Translations under genes and position numbers: made by a program
In this document: in pieces, positions 1 through 7,257 of the stretch
Numbering within the stretch: the first letter of the stretch is position 1
Layout of the letters: each line of letters opens with the position of its first letter
Assembly (NCBI GenBank): GCA_030668485.1
Contig: DAOUTW010000003.1
Coordinates: forward strand, 1 to 64,000
Direction: 5' to 3'
Origin: Candidatus Zixiibacteriota bacterium
GTDB taxonomy: Bacteria > Zixibacteria > MSB-5A5 > GN15 > JAAZOE01
DNA: 64,000 bases
Notes under the pieces: generated by a model
Told to the model about the DNA's origin: nothing
Database searches by the model: none
What the model saw: only the letters and a program-made list of their open reading frames with translations

Positions 1-630
1 AATCTCTATAGCCGCGGAGTAAAATTTGGGCAGGCAGCTCGCATCAAGGGTGACATAGATAGATGGCGGGCCGATATGAGATTGCCGTACCTGCCGAAAA
101 ATCTCGCTTTTACCCTGGAATATCTGGATGTTTCCGCCCTGGCGTCGGGGCATATCGAGGCCTGGCCATTTACCGACCCGCTGGTGGATTTGTTGGGATT
201 ACGGCGGAACTTCAAAGCCGATCTGGAATTGACGATGTGGCATTTCAATGCCCGAGGGGACTTCAATCTTCCTGTCCGAATCGGTTTGGCTGCCGGTATA
301 GACTTATTCAGCGTCACGCCGGACTTGCAATTCAAAGACTGGATGCCCGATTTTCTCGTCTTTGGTATTGCCGATCTTGATCAATACCAGGATAAATATG
401 AAAGAATTGATTTTGGCCGGATCGAACTGCGGGCTACAAAGCCGGTTGGCCGATTTTCAATCGGTTGCAATATCTCCCAGTTGTTTCCGATCAGGATTAA
501 GGAGCGGCCGGGTGAACTGACCGTCACTCCCGGCGAACCGCCGGAGCAGCCGATCAATTCCATTGAAGGAGAAAGCCCCCGAGCCGATGGCGGCCGTTAT
601 ATTAACTTCTGGCTGGGATATTCGTTTTAG
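1..630 (+). CDS. Partial C-terminal part of a probable outer-membrane beta-barrel protein
   Basis: The frame is open to the first base of the window with no stop, so the gene very likely begins upstream; the first in-window ATG (76) need not be the start. About 210 residues are visible. The protein alternates short amphipathic strands with turns and its last residues are NFWLGYSF, an aromatic terminal Phe as in proteins inserted by the BAM machinery. A Pro/Glu-rich loop (about residues 175-195 of the visible part) precedes the last strand. I do not recognise the family. It converges on the PDZ gene at 715, with a shared terminator between them. The membrane location is inferred from the C-terminus only. 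Confidence 0.5.
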   Translation, partial: NLYSRGVKFGQAARIKGDIDRWRADMRLPYLPKNLAFTLEYLDVSALASGHIEAWPFTDPLVDLLGLRRNFKADLELTMWHFNARGDFNLPVRIGLAAGIDLFSVTPDLQFKDWMPDFLVFGIADLDQYQDKYERIDFGRIELRATKPVGRFSIGCNISQLFPIRIKERPGELTVTPGEPPEQPINSIEGESPRADGGRYINFWLGYSF

Positions 631-658
631 CAGCCGGGCCAGTGACAATTCAAGATAT

Positions 659-690
659 AAAAAAAGCCCGCCGGTTAGCGGGCTTTTTTT
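659..690. terminator. Bidirectional intrinsic terminator
   Basis: GCCCGC (666-671), loop CGGTTA and GCGGGC (678-683) form a perfect 6-bp GC stem with an A-tract before and a T-tract after. It can therefore end both the plus-strand gene finishing at 630 and the minus-strand operon finishing at 715. Confidence 0.85.
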
Positions 691-714
691 AATCTACTTG
701 AGAGATAATGGCAG

Positions 715-2136
715 CTACTCCCAATGAGTTTTGACATTGACGAACTGAGTCTTGTTGAAACGCCAGACCATGAAAACCGCCTCACGCTTTTTATCCTTCT
801 CTATCTCGGCCAGAATGGCCTTACCTTCGTCAACCGATTCCACTTTGCGATCATTGATCTTCAAGATTATATCTCCGGCCCTGAGACCGTCAACAGACGC
901 CCATCCGCCCGGCTCCTGCTTGTCGACAATAATCCCTTTGATCTCGTCGGGGTCAAGATTACGAGCATTGTAGTCGGCGAAAACCAAATCGCGAATTGTC
1001 ATATCGAAGTTTTTATCCTCGTGGCGAGGAGCGTCGCCGGCCGAGACCGGCATATCCTCAAGGGTAACAACAACAGAGAGAGTATCAACGCGTGCCTCTC
1101 CGGGGCGAACGACCATCAAGTTCATAGTCCCTCCGGCGCCGAGTTCTGAGATTGATTTCTGGAAAACGCTCAGGTCGCCATCGTCGGAAATATCGATCGG
1201 ATTGCCATCGAGCCCGATGATGAAATCTCCCGGCTCAAGGTCGGCCTTTTCCGCTGGAGAATGAGGGATAACATCGGAAACAATAATACCACCGGGAACA
1301 TCGACATTCCAGAAGGCGGCCACTTCCGGGTCGAGCGCCTGGAGAGCAATTCCCATCCATCCGCGTTTGAATTCATCCGGAGAAGGCGGTTTGGCTAGTA
1401 ACTCCTCAAATCTCTTAACCGGCATAATGCCGACCGGAGTGCCAAACGATTCACCGGCATCGAATGGTACCGATCTTCCGCCGCTGCGGGTGATCGTGGT
1501 GATAATGCCGATGAAATCACCCGATTCGGTCAGCACCGGAGTCATGGCGAAATCGGGCGTCAATTCGCCGGTTAGATAATATTTCTCCGGTTTGGAGAGA
1601 ATATTGGTGATAACCGATTCACCCATCTGAAAACGAGGTTCGAAACCTTTCGGCAGCATCCAGAAAACGATTATTTCCTGGCCGAGTTCAAGCTCTTTCC
1701 GGCTGAATTCAACTGCGGGGATCTCCTTTTTGACCGAGTCGGGGAGGCGACAAAAGGCGATTGAACTGAACTGGTCAACCCCGATATATTCGGCATCGTA
1801 GGTGTTGCCTTTGGAGTCGGTAACTTTGAGAGATTTTGGTTTTTCCACACGTGGGGCACCGAAGGCAGCAGCTCCGAAATGAGATCCTACACTGAGTGAG
1901 GCGCCGTCAAATATAATCGTTCCTTGCGGCTCGACCGATATGCCGGCCACGCGGCCTTCGATATCGTCGCTTCGCCCCATAAATGTCATTTCCGCCTTGT
2001 ATTCGACGGTAACCATCACCCGGTCGACCGCTTTATAAAGCTTCATGTGGTCGACATTGTCTCCCTTGTCTGACTTGGAGAAGGAGGGAGCGGCCAGCAG
2101 AAATATCGCCAGTATAAAACACACAAGCCTATTCAT
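715..2136 (-). CDS. HtrA-like PDZ protein with degenerate protease triad
   Basis: A 473-residue exported protein with a trypsin-like fold followed by two PDZ-like domains (roughly residues 255-360 and 380-470). The start is ATG at 2136, which gives an N-terminus MNRLVCFILAIFLLAAPSFS, a clean signal peptide. That ATG lies inside the end of the upstream protease gene (8-bp overlap), implying translational coupling. Compared with the neighbouring active HtrA, the Asp position (DPATDIAVIKL) reads DQFSSIAFCRL and the Ser position (PGNSGGPLV) reads PDFAMTPVL. At least two catalytic residues are therefore gone. It is probably a non-proteolytic partner or substrate-binding paralogue acting in the periplasm with the upstream protease. 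The family call is secure; the inactivity is inferred from the motifs. Confidence 0.85.
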   Translation of the reverse strand: MNRLVCFILAIFLLAAPSFSKSDKGDNVDHMKLYKAVDRVMVTVEYKAEMTFMGRSDDIEGRVAGISVEPQGTIIFDGASLSVGSHFGAAAFGAPRVEKPKSLKVTDSKGNTYDAEYIGVDQFSSIAFCRLPDSVKKEIPAVEFSRKELELGQEIIVFWMLPKGFEPRFQMGESVITNILSKPEKYYLTGELTPDFAMTPVLTESGDFIGIITTITRSGGRSVPFDAGESFGTPVGIMPVKRFEELLAKPPSPDEFKRGWMGIALQALDPEVAAFWNVDVPGGIIVSDVIPHSPAEKADLEPGDFIIGLDGNPIDISDDGDLSVFQKSISELGAGGTMNLMVVRPGEARVDTLSVVVTLEDMPVSAGDAPRHEDKNFDMTIRDLVFADYNARNLDPDEIKGIIVDKQEPGGWASVDGLRAGDIILKINDRKVESVDEGKAILAEIEKDKKREAVFMVWRFNKTQFVNVKTHWE

Positions 2137-3496
2137 CGAGGTTTTTTTCCTTTTCCAGTTTGAGCAGGATAAAGCGAATACTGTCATTGCGATCAATCGT
2201 TAACAAGAGCTTCTCTTCGCTTTTCAAGGATTCATATAGTTGTTTCAGTTGTTCGAGGTCATCCATGATCTTGTTGTTAACTTTTTTGATCACATCACCC
2301 CGCCGCAGTCCGCCGCTGTATGCAGGTCCGGGAGCTGCCGCCTGGGTCACAAACACGCCGAGAGTGTCCTGCAGGCGATTGTCAATTGCCATCTGCTTGG
2401 TCAACGCCTTGGCGGTAAAACCCCATTTCTCAAAATCGAAATCGGTGCCCTGTAGATCGCCCAGGAGACGGGGAATAATCTTGAACTGTTTTTCGCCGCC
2501 GTTCACCAGAGCGGTTACTTCAATCTCCTGATTTGTCGGTGAGGCTGCGATCAATTGATAAAAACTGGGCAGCTCCTCTTCAAACCGGGCCGACACGTCA
2601 ACCCCGTTGTATTTGAGAATAACATTACCGGCGGCCAGTCCGGCAATTTCAGCCGGTGATCCGGGATCAATCGAGGCGATCAGTACACCCCGGTCGATAT
2701 CGGCGCCGAAGAACTGTTGCAATTCCTGTAGCGGTTGGGCATGGGTTCCGATCCAGCTACGTTCCACTTTGCCATGTTCAATAAGTGTTTCAGCAACCTG
2801 CTTGACCGTATTGACCGGAATTGAAAAGCCGATGTTCTGAGCGAAAAAGACTCCTCGGGTATTGATCCCGACGACCTCGCCATCAAGATTTACCAGCGGT
2901 CCGCCGGAGTTTCCGGGATTGATGGCGGCGTCGGTCTGAAGCCAGGTATTGTACCGACCGGTTTTTTCACCCGACGGCAATCTTATATCCCCTGGGAAGA
3001 AACGGCTTATGGTCGATATGACACCCATTGAAACCGAACGCGACAATGCCAGGGGTGACCCCATAGCCAGAACTGTCTGGCCGACCTGCAAAGATTTGGA
3101 ATCGCCCAAAACGGCGGAGATGATTTTACCATCATATTCGGACAAATCAAGTTTGATGACGGCAATATCGGTGGCAGGATCCCCACCGACAAGAGTGGCC
3201 GCAACCTGCTCCCGATCATGAAGAGTGCAGATAATCCTTTCGGATCGCCCGGCAACATGATAATTGGTAACGGCATAACCGTCCGGTGAGATAATGATTC
3301 CCGAGCCGACGACCGATTGCTTTTTTTCACGCCCGGTCAGGTAATCCATAATCACCGGCTGGATATGAATCAGGGCCGGCAGAACCCGGTCGCGAGCTTT
3401 ATAAATCTCCTCCTGATACTGCGACTGAGCTCCCGAAGTGGAGACCAGCGCCATGGTCATGAAGGTTATAATGGCAAATGAGACAATAGATTTCAT
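2129..3496 (-). CDS. Periplasmic serine protease, HtrA/DegP family
   Basis: A 455-residue trypsin-like endopeptidase of the Do family, expected to degrade or refold misfolded envelope proteins. ATG 3496 is preferred because it begins a signal peptide (MKSIVSFAIITF...SGA) and is preceded by AAAGGAG at good spacing; the open frame runs 78 codons further but lacks these. The triad is visible: His80 (TNYHVAG), Asp110 (DPATDIAVIKL) and Ser197 (NPGNSGGPL). Two PDZ domains follow (about residues 225-320 and 350-450). It is first in a two-gene operon with a degenerate paralogue. The length is typical for a two-PDZ DegP-type enzyme. Confidence 0.93.
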   Translation of the reverse strand: MKSIVSFAIITFMTMALVSTSGAQSQYQEEIYKARDRVLPALIHIQPVIMDYLTGREKKQSVVGSGIIISPDGYAVTNYHVAGRSERIICTLHDREQVAATLVGGDPATDIAVIKLDLSEYDGKIISAVLGDSKSLQVGQTVLAMGSPLALSRSVSMGVISTISRFFPGDIRLPSGEKTGRYNTWLQTDAAINPGNSGGPLVNLDGEVVGINTRGVFFAQNIGFSIPVNTVKQVAETLIEHGKVERSWIGTHAQPLQELQQFFGADIDRGVLIASIDPGSPAEIAGLAAGNVILKYNGVDVSARFEEELPSFYQLIAASPTNQEIEVTALVNGGEKQFKIIPRLLGDLQGTDFDFEKWGFTAKALTKQMAIDNRLQDTLGVFVTQAAAPGPAYSGGLRRGDVIKKVNNKIMDDLEQLKQLYESLKSEEKLLLTIDRNDSIRFILLKLEKEKNLDE

Positions 3497-3634
3497 CCAA
3501 ACTCCTTTTAGCAGGGTAGATGTCAGGATACCCTTTAATAATTTCCGTGACAACAAAAATCGGCTGTCTGTCATTATAATCGGCAGGGGGTCGTTTTGTT
3601 CCTGCCGCTGTCCGGATATAACTGAAGAAAAATG

Positions 3635-3662
3635 TTGCCAAGTCCGAATATTTGTATATATT
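3635..3662 (+). promoter_or_regulatory. Probable promoter of tRNA-Leu
   Basis: TTGCCA (3635-3640) and TATATT (3657-3662) are separated by 16 bp, each one mismatch from the sigma-70 consensus. The predicted start lies 5-10 bp before the mature tRNA. Confidence 0.55.
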
Positions 3663-3677
3663 TGTCTTTCTGAAAAT

Positions 3678-3761
3678 GCCGAAGTGATGGAATTGGTAGA
3701 CATGCTGTGTTCAGGGCGCAGTGTCTTCACGGGCGTGTGGGTTCGAGTCCCACCTTCGGCA
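3678..3761 (+). tRNA. tRNA-Leu (anticodon CAG)
   Basis: GCCGAAG (3678-3684) pairs with CTTCGGC (3754-3760), with discriminator A at 3761. The D-loop AATTGGTAGACA, a long class II variable arm (about 3717-3736) and the T-loop GGGTTCGAGTCCC are all present. The anticodon loop TTCAGGG carries CAG, read on CTG codons. CCA is not encoded, so it must be added after transcription. The 84-nt length fits a class II tRNA-Leu. Confidence 0.96.
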
Positions 3762-3771
3762 TAAAATTTTG

Positions 3772-3803
3772 AAGCCCTTGGTAATTATCGAGGGCTTTTT
3801 TTA
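3772..3803 (+). terminator. Intrinsic terminator after tRNA-Leu
   Basis: AAGCCCT and AGGGCTT enclose a 12-nt loop and are followed by a run of T. It lies 10 bp after the tRNA. Confidence 0.75.
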
Positions 3804-3880
3804 ATGATAAAATCGAGAGTACAAGGTTTGATTATCTACCGATGCGTTCACTTCTGAATTTTTGAATAATAATTTTAAAT

Positions 3881-3910
3881 AAAAAAAAGCCCCGACGAGA
3901 ACGACGGGGC
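3881..3910 (-). terminator. Intrinsic terminator of the cold-shock gene
   Basis: GCCCCG (3889-3894) pairs with CGGGGC (3905-3910). The A8 run at 3881-3888 becomes the U-tract on the minus strand. It sits 30 bp downstream of the cold-shock stop codon. Confidence 0.8.
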
Positions 3911-3939
3911 TAGTGGTTTTTTTGTAATACGAATCCAGA

Positions 3940-4143
3940 TTACGGAATGCGTACTTTGGTTGCCTCGGGGCCTTTACGGCCTGTTCCTGCTTCATACTCG
4001 ACCTTCTGGCCTTCTTCCAAAGTCCGAAAACCTTCCGAATCGATGTTTGAGTAATGCACAAACAGATCATCTCCACCGTCATCCGGTGTGATGAAACCAT
4101 AACCCTTTTCCGAGTTAAACCACTTCACTGTACCTGTAGCCAC
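3940..4143 (-). CDS. Cold-shock protein, CspA family
   Basis: A 67-residue single OB-fold cold-shock domain that binds single-stranded RNA and DNA as an RNA chaperone. RNP1 (KGYGFI) and RNP2 (LFVHYS) are intact, as is the opening [11 protein letters not shown]. The start codon is GTG at 4143, with GGAGGAG six bases upstream. It is monocistronic with its own terminator. The leader carries a perfect hairpin touching the ribosome binding site and the promoter region carries an inverted repeat (separate entries); the family is often post-transcriptionally controlled. Confidence 0.96.
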   Translation of the reverse strand: MATGTVKWFNSEKGYGFITPDDGGDDLFVHYSNIDSEGFRTLEEGQKVEYEAGTGRKGPEATKVRIP

Positions 4144-4154
4144 GTAATTCTCCT

Positions 4155-4172
4155 CCGGCTCTCATGAGCCGG
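4155..4172 (-). promoter_or_regulatory. Leader hairpin of the cold-shock gene, next to its RBS
   Basis: CCGGCTC and GAGCCGG form a perfect 7-bp stem with a TCAT loop, and the base of the stem overlaps the GGAGG ribosome binding site by two bases. It could modulate ribosome access with temperature. The function is inferred from position only. Confidence 0.5.
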
Positions 4173-4234
4173 TGTTGCTAAGTCCCCCGTTTCTTTCAGG
4201 AGTATTCCCCCCGAGGGCAAAAAAGGCCTACCCC

Positions 4235-4277
4235 TTATTTCGTAAGTGCAATTAACGAAATAATTTGAAGCTGTCAA
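4235..4277 (-). promoter_or_regulatory. Candidate promoter of the cold-shock gene with overlapping 9-bp inverted repeat
   Basis: On the minus strand TTGACA (complement of 4272-4277) is followed after 17 bp by TAATTG (4249-4254), a perfect -35 with a weak -10. The arms TTATTTCGT (4235-4243) and ACGAAATAA (4255-4263) form a perfect inverted repeat around the -10, which looks like an operator. The leader would be about 100 nt. Confidence 0.4.
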
Positions 4278-4402
4278 CAGGCAAATTGACTTTTTTTATG
4301 AAAAAATAATCCCTCGAAAAATGGCAAAAAGGGCCAAATTGGGACAAATATCACGAAAAGGAGATGTTAATGGCTGATCCCCAGGCACCTTGAGAGCCTA
4401 TT

Positions 4403-6151
4403 TTATCGGGGAATCGGGATTTGACTGGCTTGGTTGCCGCCGGGAGGAGGCCCCGATCTGAAGATATAATTTATCAAGTAGACCACGTCGCCAACATCGA
4501 CCAGCCCGTCGTCGTTAACCTCAGCCGCCATTAGAGGAATCGGCTCGCGGCCGCCATTGAATACGTACCGGAGGATAAAGACAGGATCGCCGACGTCGAC
4601 AATATTATCGCTGTTAGCATCGCCGGAAATATGACCGACCAAAGTGATAGTCTTCTGAAATAGAAACGGGGTCCCGTCATCGAAGAGACCGGAAACAGTC
4701 AGGGGGGCGGTGGTTGTATCCCAGAGTTCGCCGTAGGAATCAAGAAGCGGACTCAGGAAGCATTTGATTCTAAGGGCGGTCGGGAAATAAAGACCGGGAT
4801 CCAGAAATTCCATTGAATGGAGCGCAGTACCATCGTTGACAGCGACTGATGATCCCACAATATCGTCAGGATTATGATGGTTTGAAATCGCTCCCACATA
4901 TATGGTTGCCGTCAAATTATCCATGGTGTTGGCATGGAACGCAGATAGCACGTCGGGAAAAATTTTCATGCCCGCCGTAGAGTTAACACAACCAACCGGC
5001 AAAGCGCCGATCAGTGTTTTACATTGGTTATTTTGCGGAGCACAAGGAGAAGAACCGGAAATTTCAAAATTCCGATTGGTAGTATCGCAAAATAGCGGAT
5101 CCAGAGAAAAGTTCCCTGAAATGCCGACCTGATCGGCAATTTCATCGGTCCAGTTGCCTTCCGGATTTCCAAAAATGTCGGTACAATAAAGAAGCGGCTG
5201 AGCTTCAGAGATGCTGAACGCATCATCGTTTGTGTTGAAGGCGATAATGCAATTTGTATAGACTGGGATAGCTGGACCGCCTCGCCCTGAGCAATAAATT
5301 GCGCTTCCGCGGGGAGATTCATTCCCGTAAAAAGTACAATTAGTGAATGTTGGCTCGCTGGAGCCGCCGGAAACGCCTCGTTCCTGGATAAAAATGGCGC
5401 CGCCCGTGCCGCCACGATTGCCTGCGAATACACATTCCGAAAATGAAGGGGAGCAGTTATCCTGCAGGAAGATTGCTCCTCCGTTGTTACGGATGTCATT
5501 GTTATAAAACTGGCAGTTCACAAGTGTGGGAGAGGCATCGTAGCAGAGGAATGTTCCGTGGGAGCCGTAATTGTCCTCGAAGAGGCAATTTTCGAAGTAG
5601 GCGGTCGCGCTCCGGCGGACCAAAACGGCGCAACCGACATTGGTACAACTATTGCCCTTGAAAACGCAATCATAGAAAGCAGGCGAACAAACATCGGTAA
5701 TGTATACACCTCCGCCCTGAGGCACCCTGTTGTCTATGATATGGCAATTGCGGAAAGTCGGCGAACAGGAGTTGATATAAATACCTCCGCCCCATTCGAC
5801 CCCGCCACCATTACGGATCGTAAAACCTTCGATGATCAATTCCGAACTTTCAATTGAATGTAAATTGAATCCGCGCTTGCCCACTCCGGATTGAGCGACA
5901 TAATTGATATCGATTATGGTCGCGACAGGCCCGCTGAGGGACTTGAGCACGACGGCTTTCCCGGCAAAATAAAGGTCATAATTGCCATAACCGGCGTAGG
6001 TACCGCTGGCAACCTGGATTGTATCGCCGCTTTTTGAAAGATTTATTCCGGCCTGAATGGTCGAGGCCTCACCAGGAACATTAATTATCCCGGCCTGGGT
6101 AATGGAAAAAAGTGTAATTTGTGCTAAACAAAAAAGCAGTAAAACGCGCAC
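4403..6151 (-). CDS. Secreted right-handed beta-helix protein with C-terminal dockerin-like pair
   Basis: A 582-residue exported protein. It starts at GTG 6151 (GGGAGGG just upstream) with a signal peptide ending about ITQAG. Residues 25-370 are a pectin-lyase-like parallel beta-helix of the kind found in polymorphic membrane proteins and NosD-like proteins. Repeated coils contain N-C, GGGIY and GGAIF motifs (for example SPTFRNCHI, GGAIFLQDN). A beta-sandwich-like segment follows, then two dockerin-like Ca2+-loop repeats at about 507-575 (GDANSDNIVDVGD, EVNDDGLVDVGD). It is probably a surface or extracellular protein; no substrate can be assigned. The same C-terminal module ends the next three minus-strand genes. 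Confidence 0.85.
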   Translation of the reverse strand: MRVLLLFCLAQITLFSITQAGIINVPGEASTIQAGINLSKSGDTIQVASGTYAGYGNYDLYFAGKAVVLKSLSGPVATIIDINYVAQSGVGKRGFNLHSIESSELIIEGFTIRNGGGVEWGGGIYINSCSPTFRNCHIIDNRVPQGGGVYITDVCSPAFYDCVFKGNSCTNVGCAVLVRRSATAYFENCLFEDNYGSHGTFLCYDASPTLVNCQFYNNDIRNNGGAIFLQDNCSPSFSECVFAGNRGGTGGAIFIQERGVSGGSSEPTFTNCTFYGNESPRGSAIYCSGRGGPAIPVYTNCIIAFNTNDDAFSISEAQPLLYCTDIFGNPEGNWTDEIADQVGISGNFSLDPLFCDTTNRNFEISGSSPCAPQNNQCKTLIGALPVGCVNSTAGMKIFPDVLSAFHANTMDNLTATIYVGAISNHHNPDDIVGSSVAVNDGTALHSMEFLDPGLYFPTALRIKCFLSPLLDSYGELWDTTTAPLTVSGLFDDGTPFLFQKTITLVGHISGDANSDNIVDVGDPVFILRYVFNGGREPIPLMAAEVNDDGLVDVGDVVYLINYIFRSGPPPGGNQASQIPIPR

Positions 6152-6279
6152 AGACCCTCCCAGGCTTATAAGGCGTCTTCAAACGGTAGGTATCAATATT
6201 TAAAGATAATAAAGATCTACTAATTGTCAATCTTTTCCTGATCGTGAGAAGTCGAAAAGACAGGCGGCGCAAACAGGTT

Positions 6280-7161
6280 TTAGGGCAAATGCCAGGAACA
6301 ACCGGGAGGGGAACCGTGTCTGAAGATATAGTTGATAGTATAGACAGCATCGCCGACGTCGACTATCTCATCGCAATTGGCATCGCCGGAAAGATATGGA
6401 TCAGGCGGGGCTCCATCCCTGAACACATAATTGATCACGAAGACAACGTCTCCGATATCGATCATACCGTCGGTATTAGAATCACCCAGTAGAAAAAAAT
6501 CTTCCGCAACATCGACCGTGATTACCTCGGAATGGGGGCTGAGATTACCCGAGGCATCCTCGGCGATAATCAGATAATCATAAGCGCCGGAACTGTCAAC
6601 CAGGGTATCGACAAAAAAGGTATCGGTTACGCCGGGATTGGCCATAGAACCGGTGGGATCGTCAATCCGGAATAAGGACCCATTGGAAGAAGCCGGTCGG
6701 CGATAGACATGGAATGTGGCCGCTCCGATCTCAGACCAGTAAATATCAATCCGAGAATAAGACGCCACCCGACCTCTCAATCCGGAAGGAGCCACCGGCC
6801 AGTTAACCGGGGAGAGGAAGATATCTTCCAGTTGAAACGAGTTATTGGGAATCAGTTTTGACAGGACAAAACCTTCGCCATTGGCAGTATTGTAGAAATG
6901 GTAATCATAGGGATTGCCGGGGGCTTCGGTCAGGTAGTTCTGGAAATCATCAAACCAGTTACCGACGTCGTATCCGGCGCCGACCGACGATTCGAATCGA
7001 ATCTCTTCATCGGTGTCGTCGAGATAACCGATAAAACTAATTTCGCCCGAATCCGGAACGCTGAAATCAGAATTGGTTACCGCTCCGAAAATCGATCCTT
7101 GGGCGGCAACAAGGCCGTGAAAGGCCAAAACGGACGCTATGATCAAGAAAACTTTATTCAC
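6280..7161 (-). CDS. Small secreted protein with C-terminal dockerin-like pair
   Basis: Of 293 residues when begun at GTG 7161, whose n-region VNKVFLIIASVLAFHGLVAAQG is a good signal peptide; an ATG at 7209 would add 16 unlikely residues. Residues 20-110 are unrecognised. Residues 130-220 resemble a fibronectin type III domain (DIYWSEIGAATFHVYR). The last 70 residues are two dockerin-like repeats (GDSNTDGMIDIGDVVF, GDANCDEIVDVGDAVY). The linker PDPYLSGDANCDEI is also found in the next gene (7258-10632), which suggests recent module copying. Function unknown; extracellular by signal peptide. Confidence 0.75.
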   Translation of the reverse strand: MNKVFLIIASVLAFHGLVAAQGSIFGAVTNSDFSVPDSGEISFIGYLDDTDEEIRFESSVGAGYDVGNWFDDFQNYLTEAPGNPYDYHFYNTANGEGFVLSKLIPNNSFQLEDIFLSPVNWPVAPSGLRGRVASYSRIDIYWSEIGAATFHVYRRPASSNGSLFRIDDPTGSMANPGVTDTFFVDTLVDSSGAYDYLIIAEDASGNLSPHSEVITVDVAEDFFLLGDSNTDGMIDIGDVVFVINYVFRDGAPPDPYLSGDANCDEIVDVGDAVYTINYIFRHGSPPGCSWHLP

Positions 7162-7257
7162 ATTCAATATTCCCGCACAATCGTAATTCGATCGCAACGC
7201 GCATAACATTCTACGTTGTTTTCCCCATTCGGATGACAGAAAAATCGAAATTGATTC

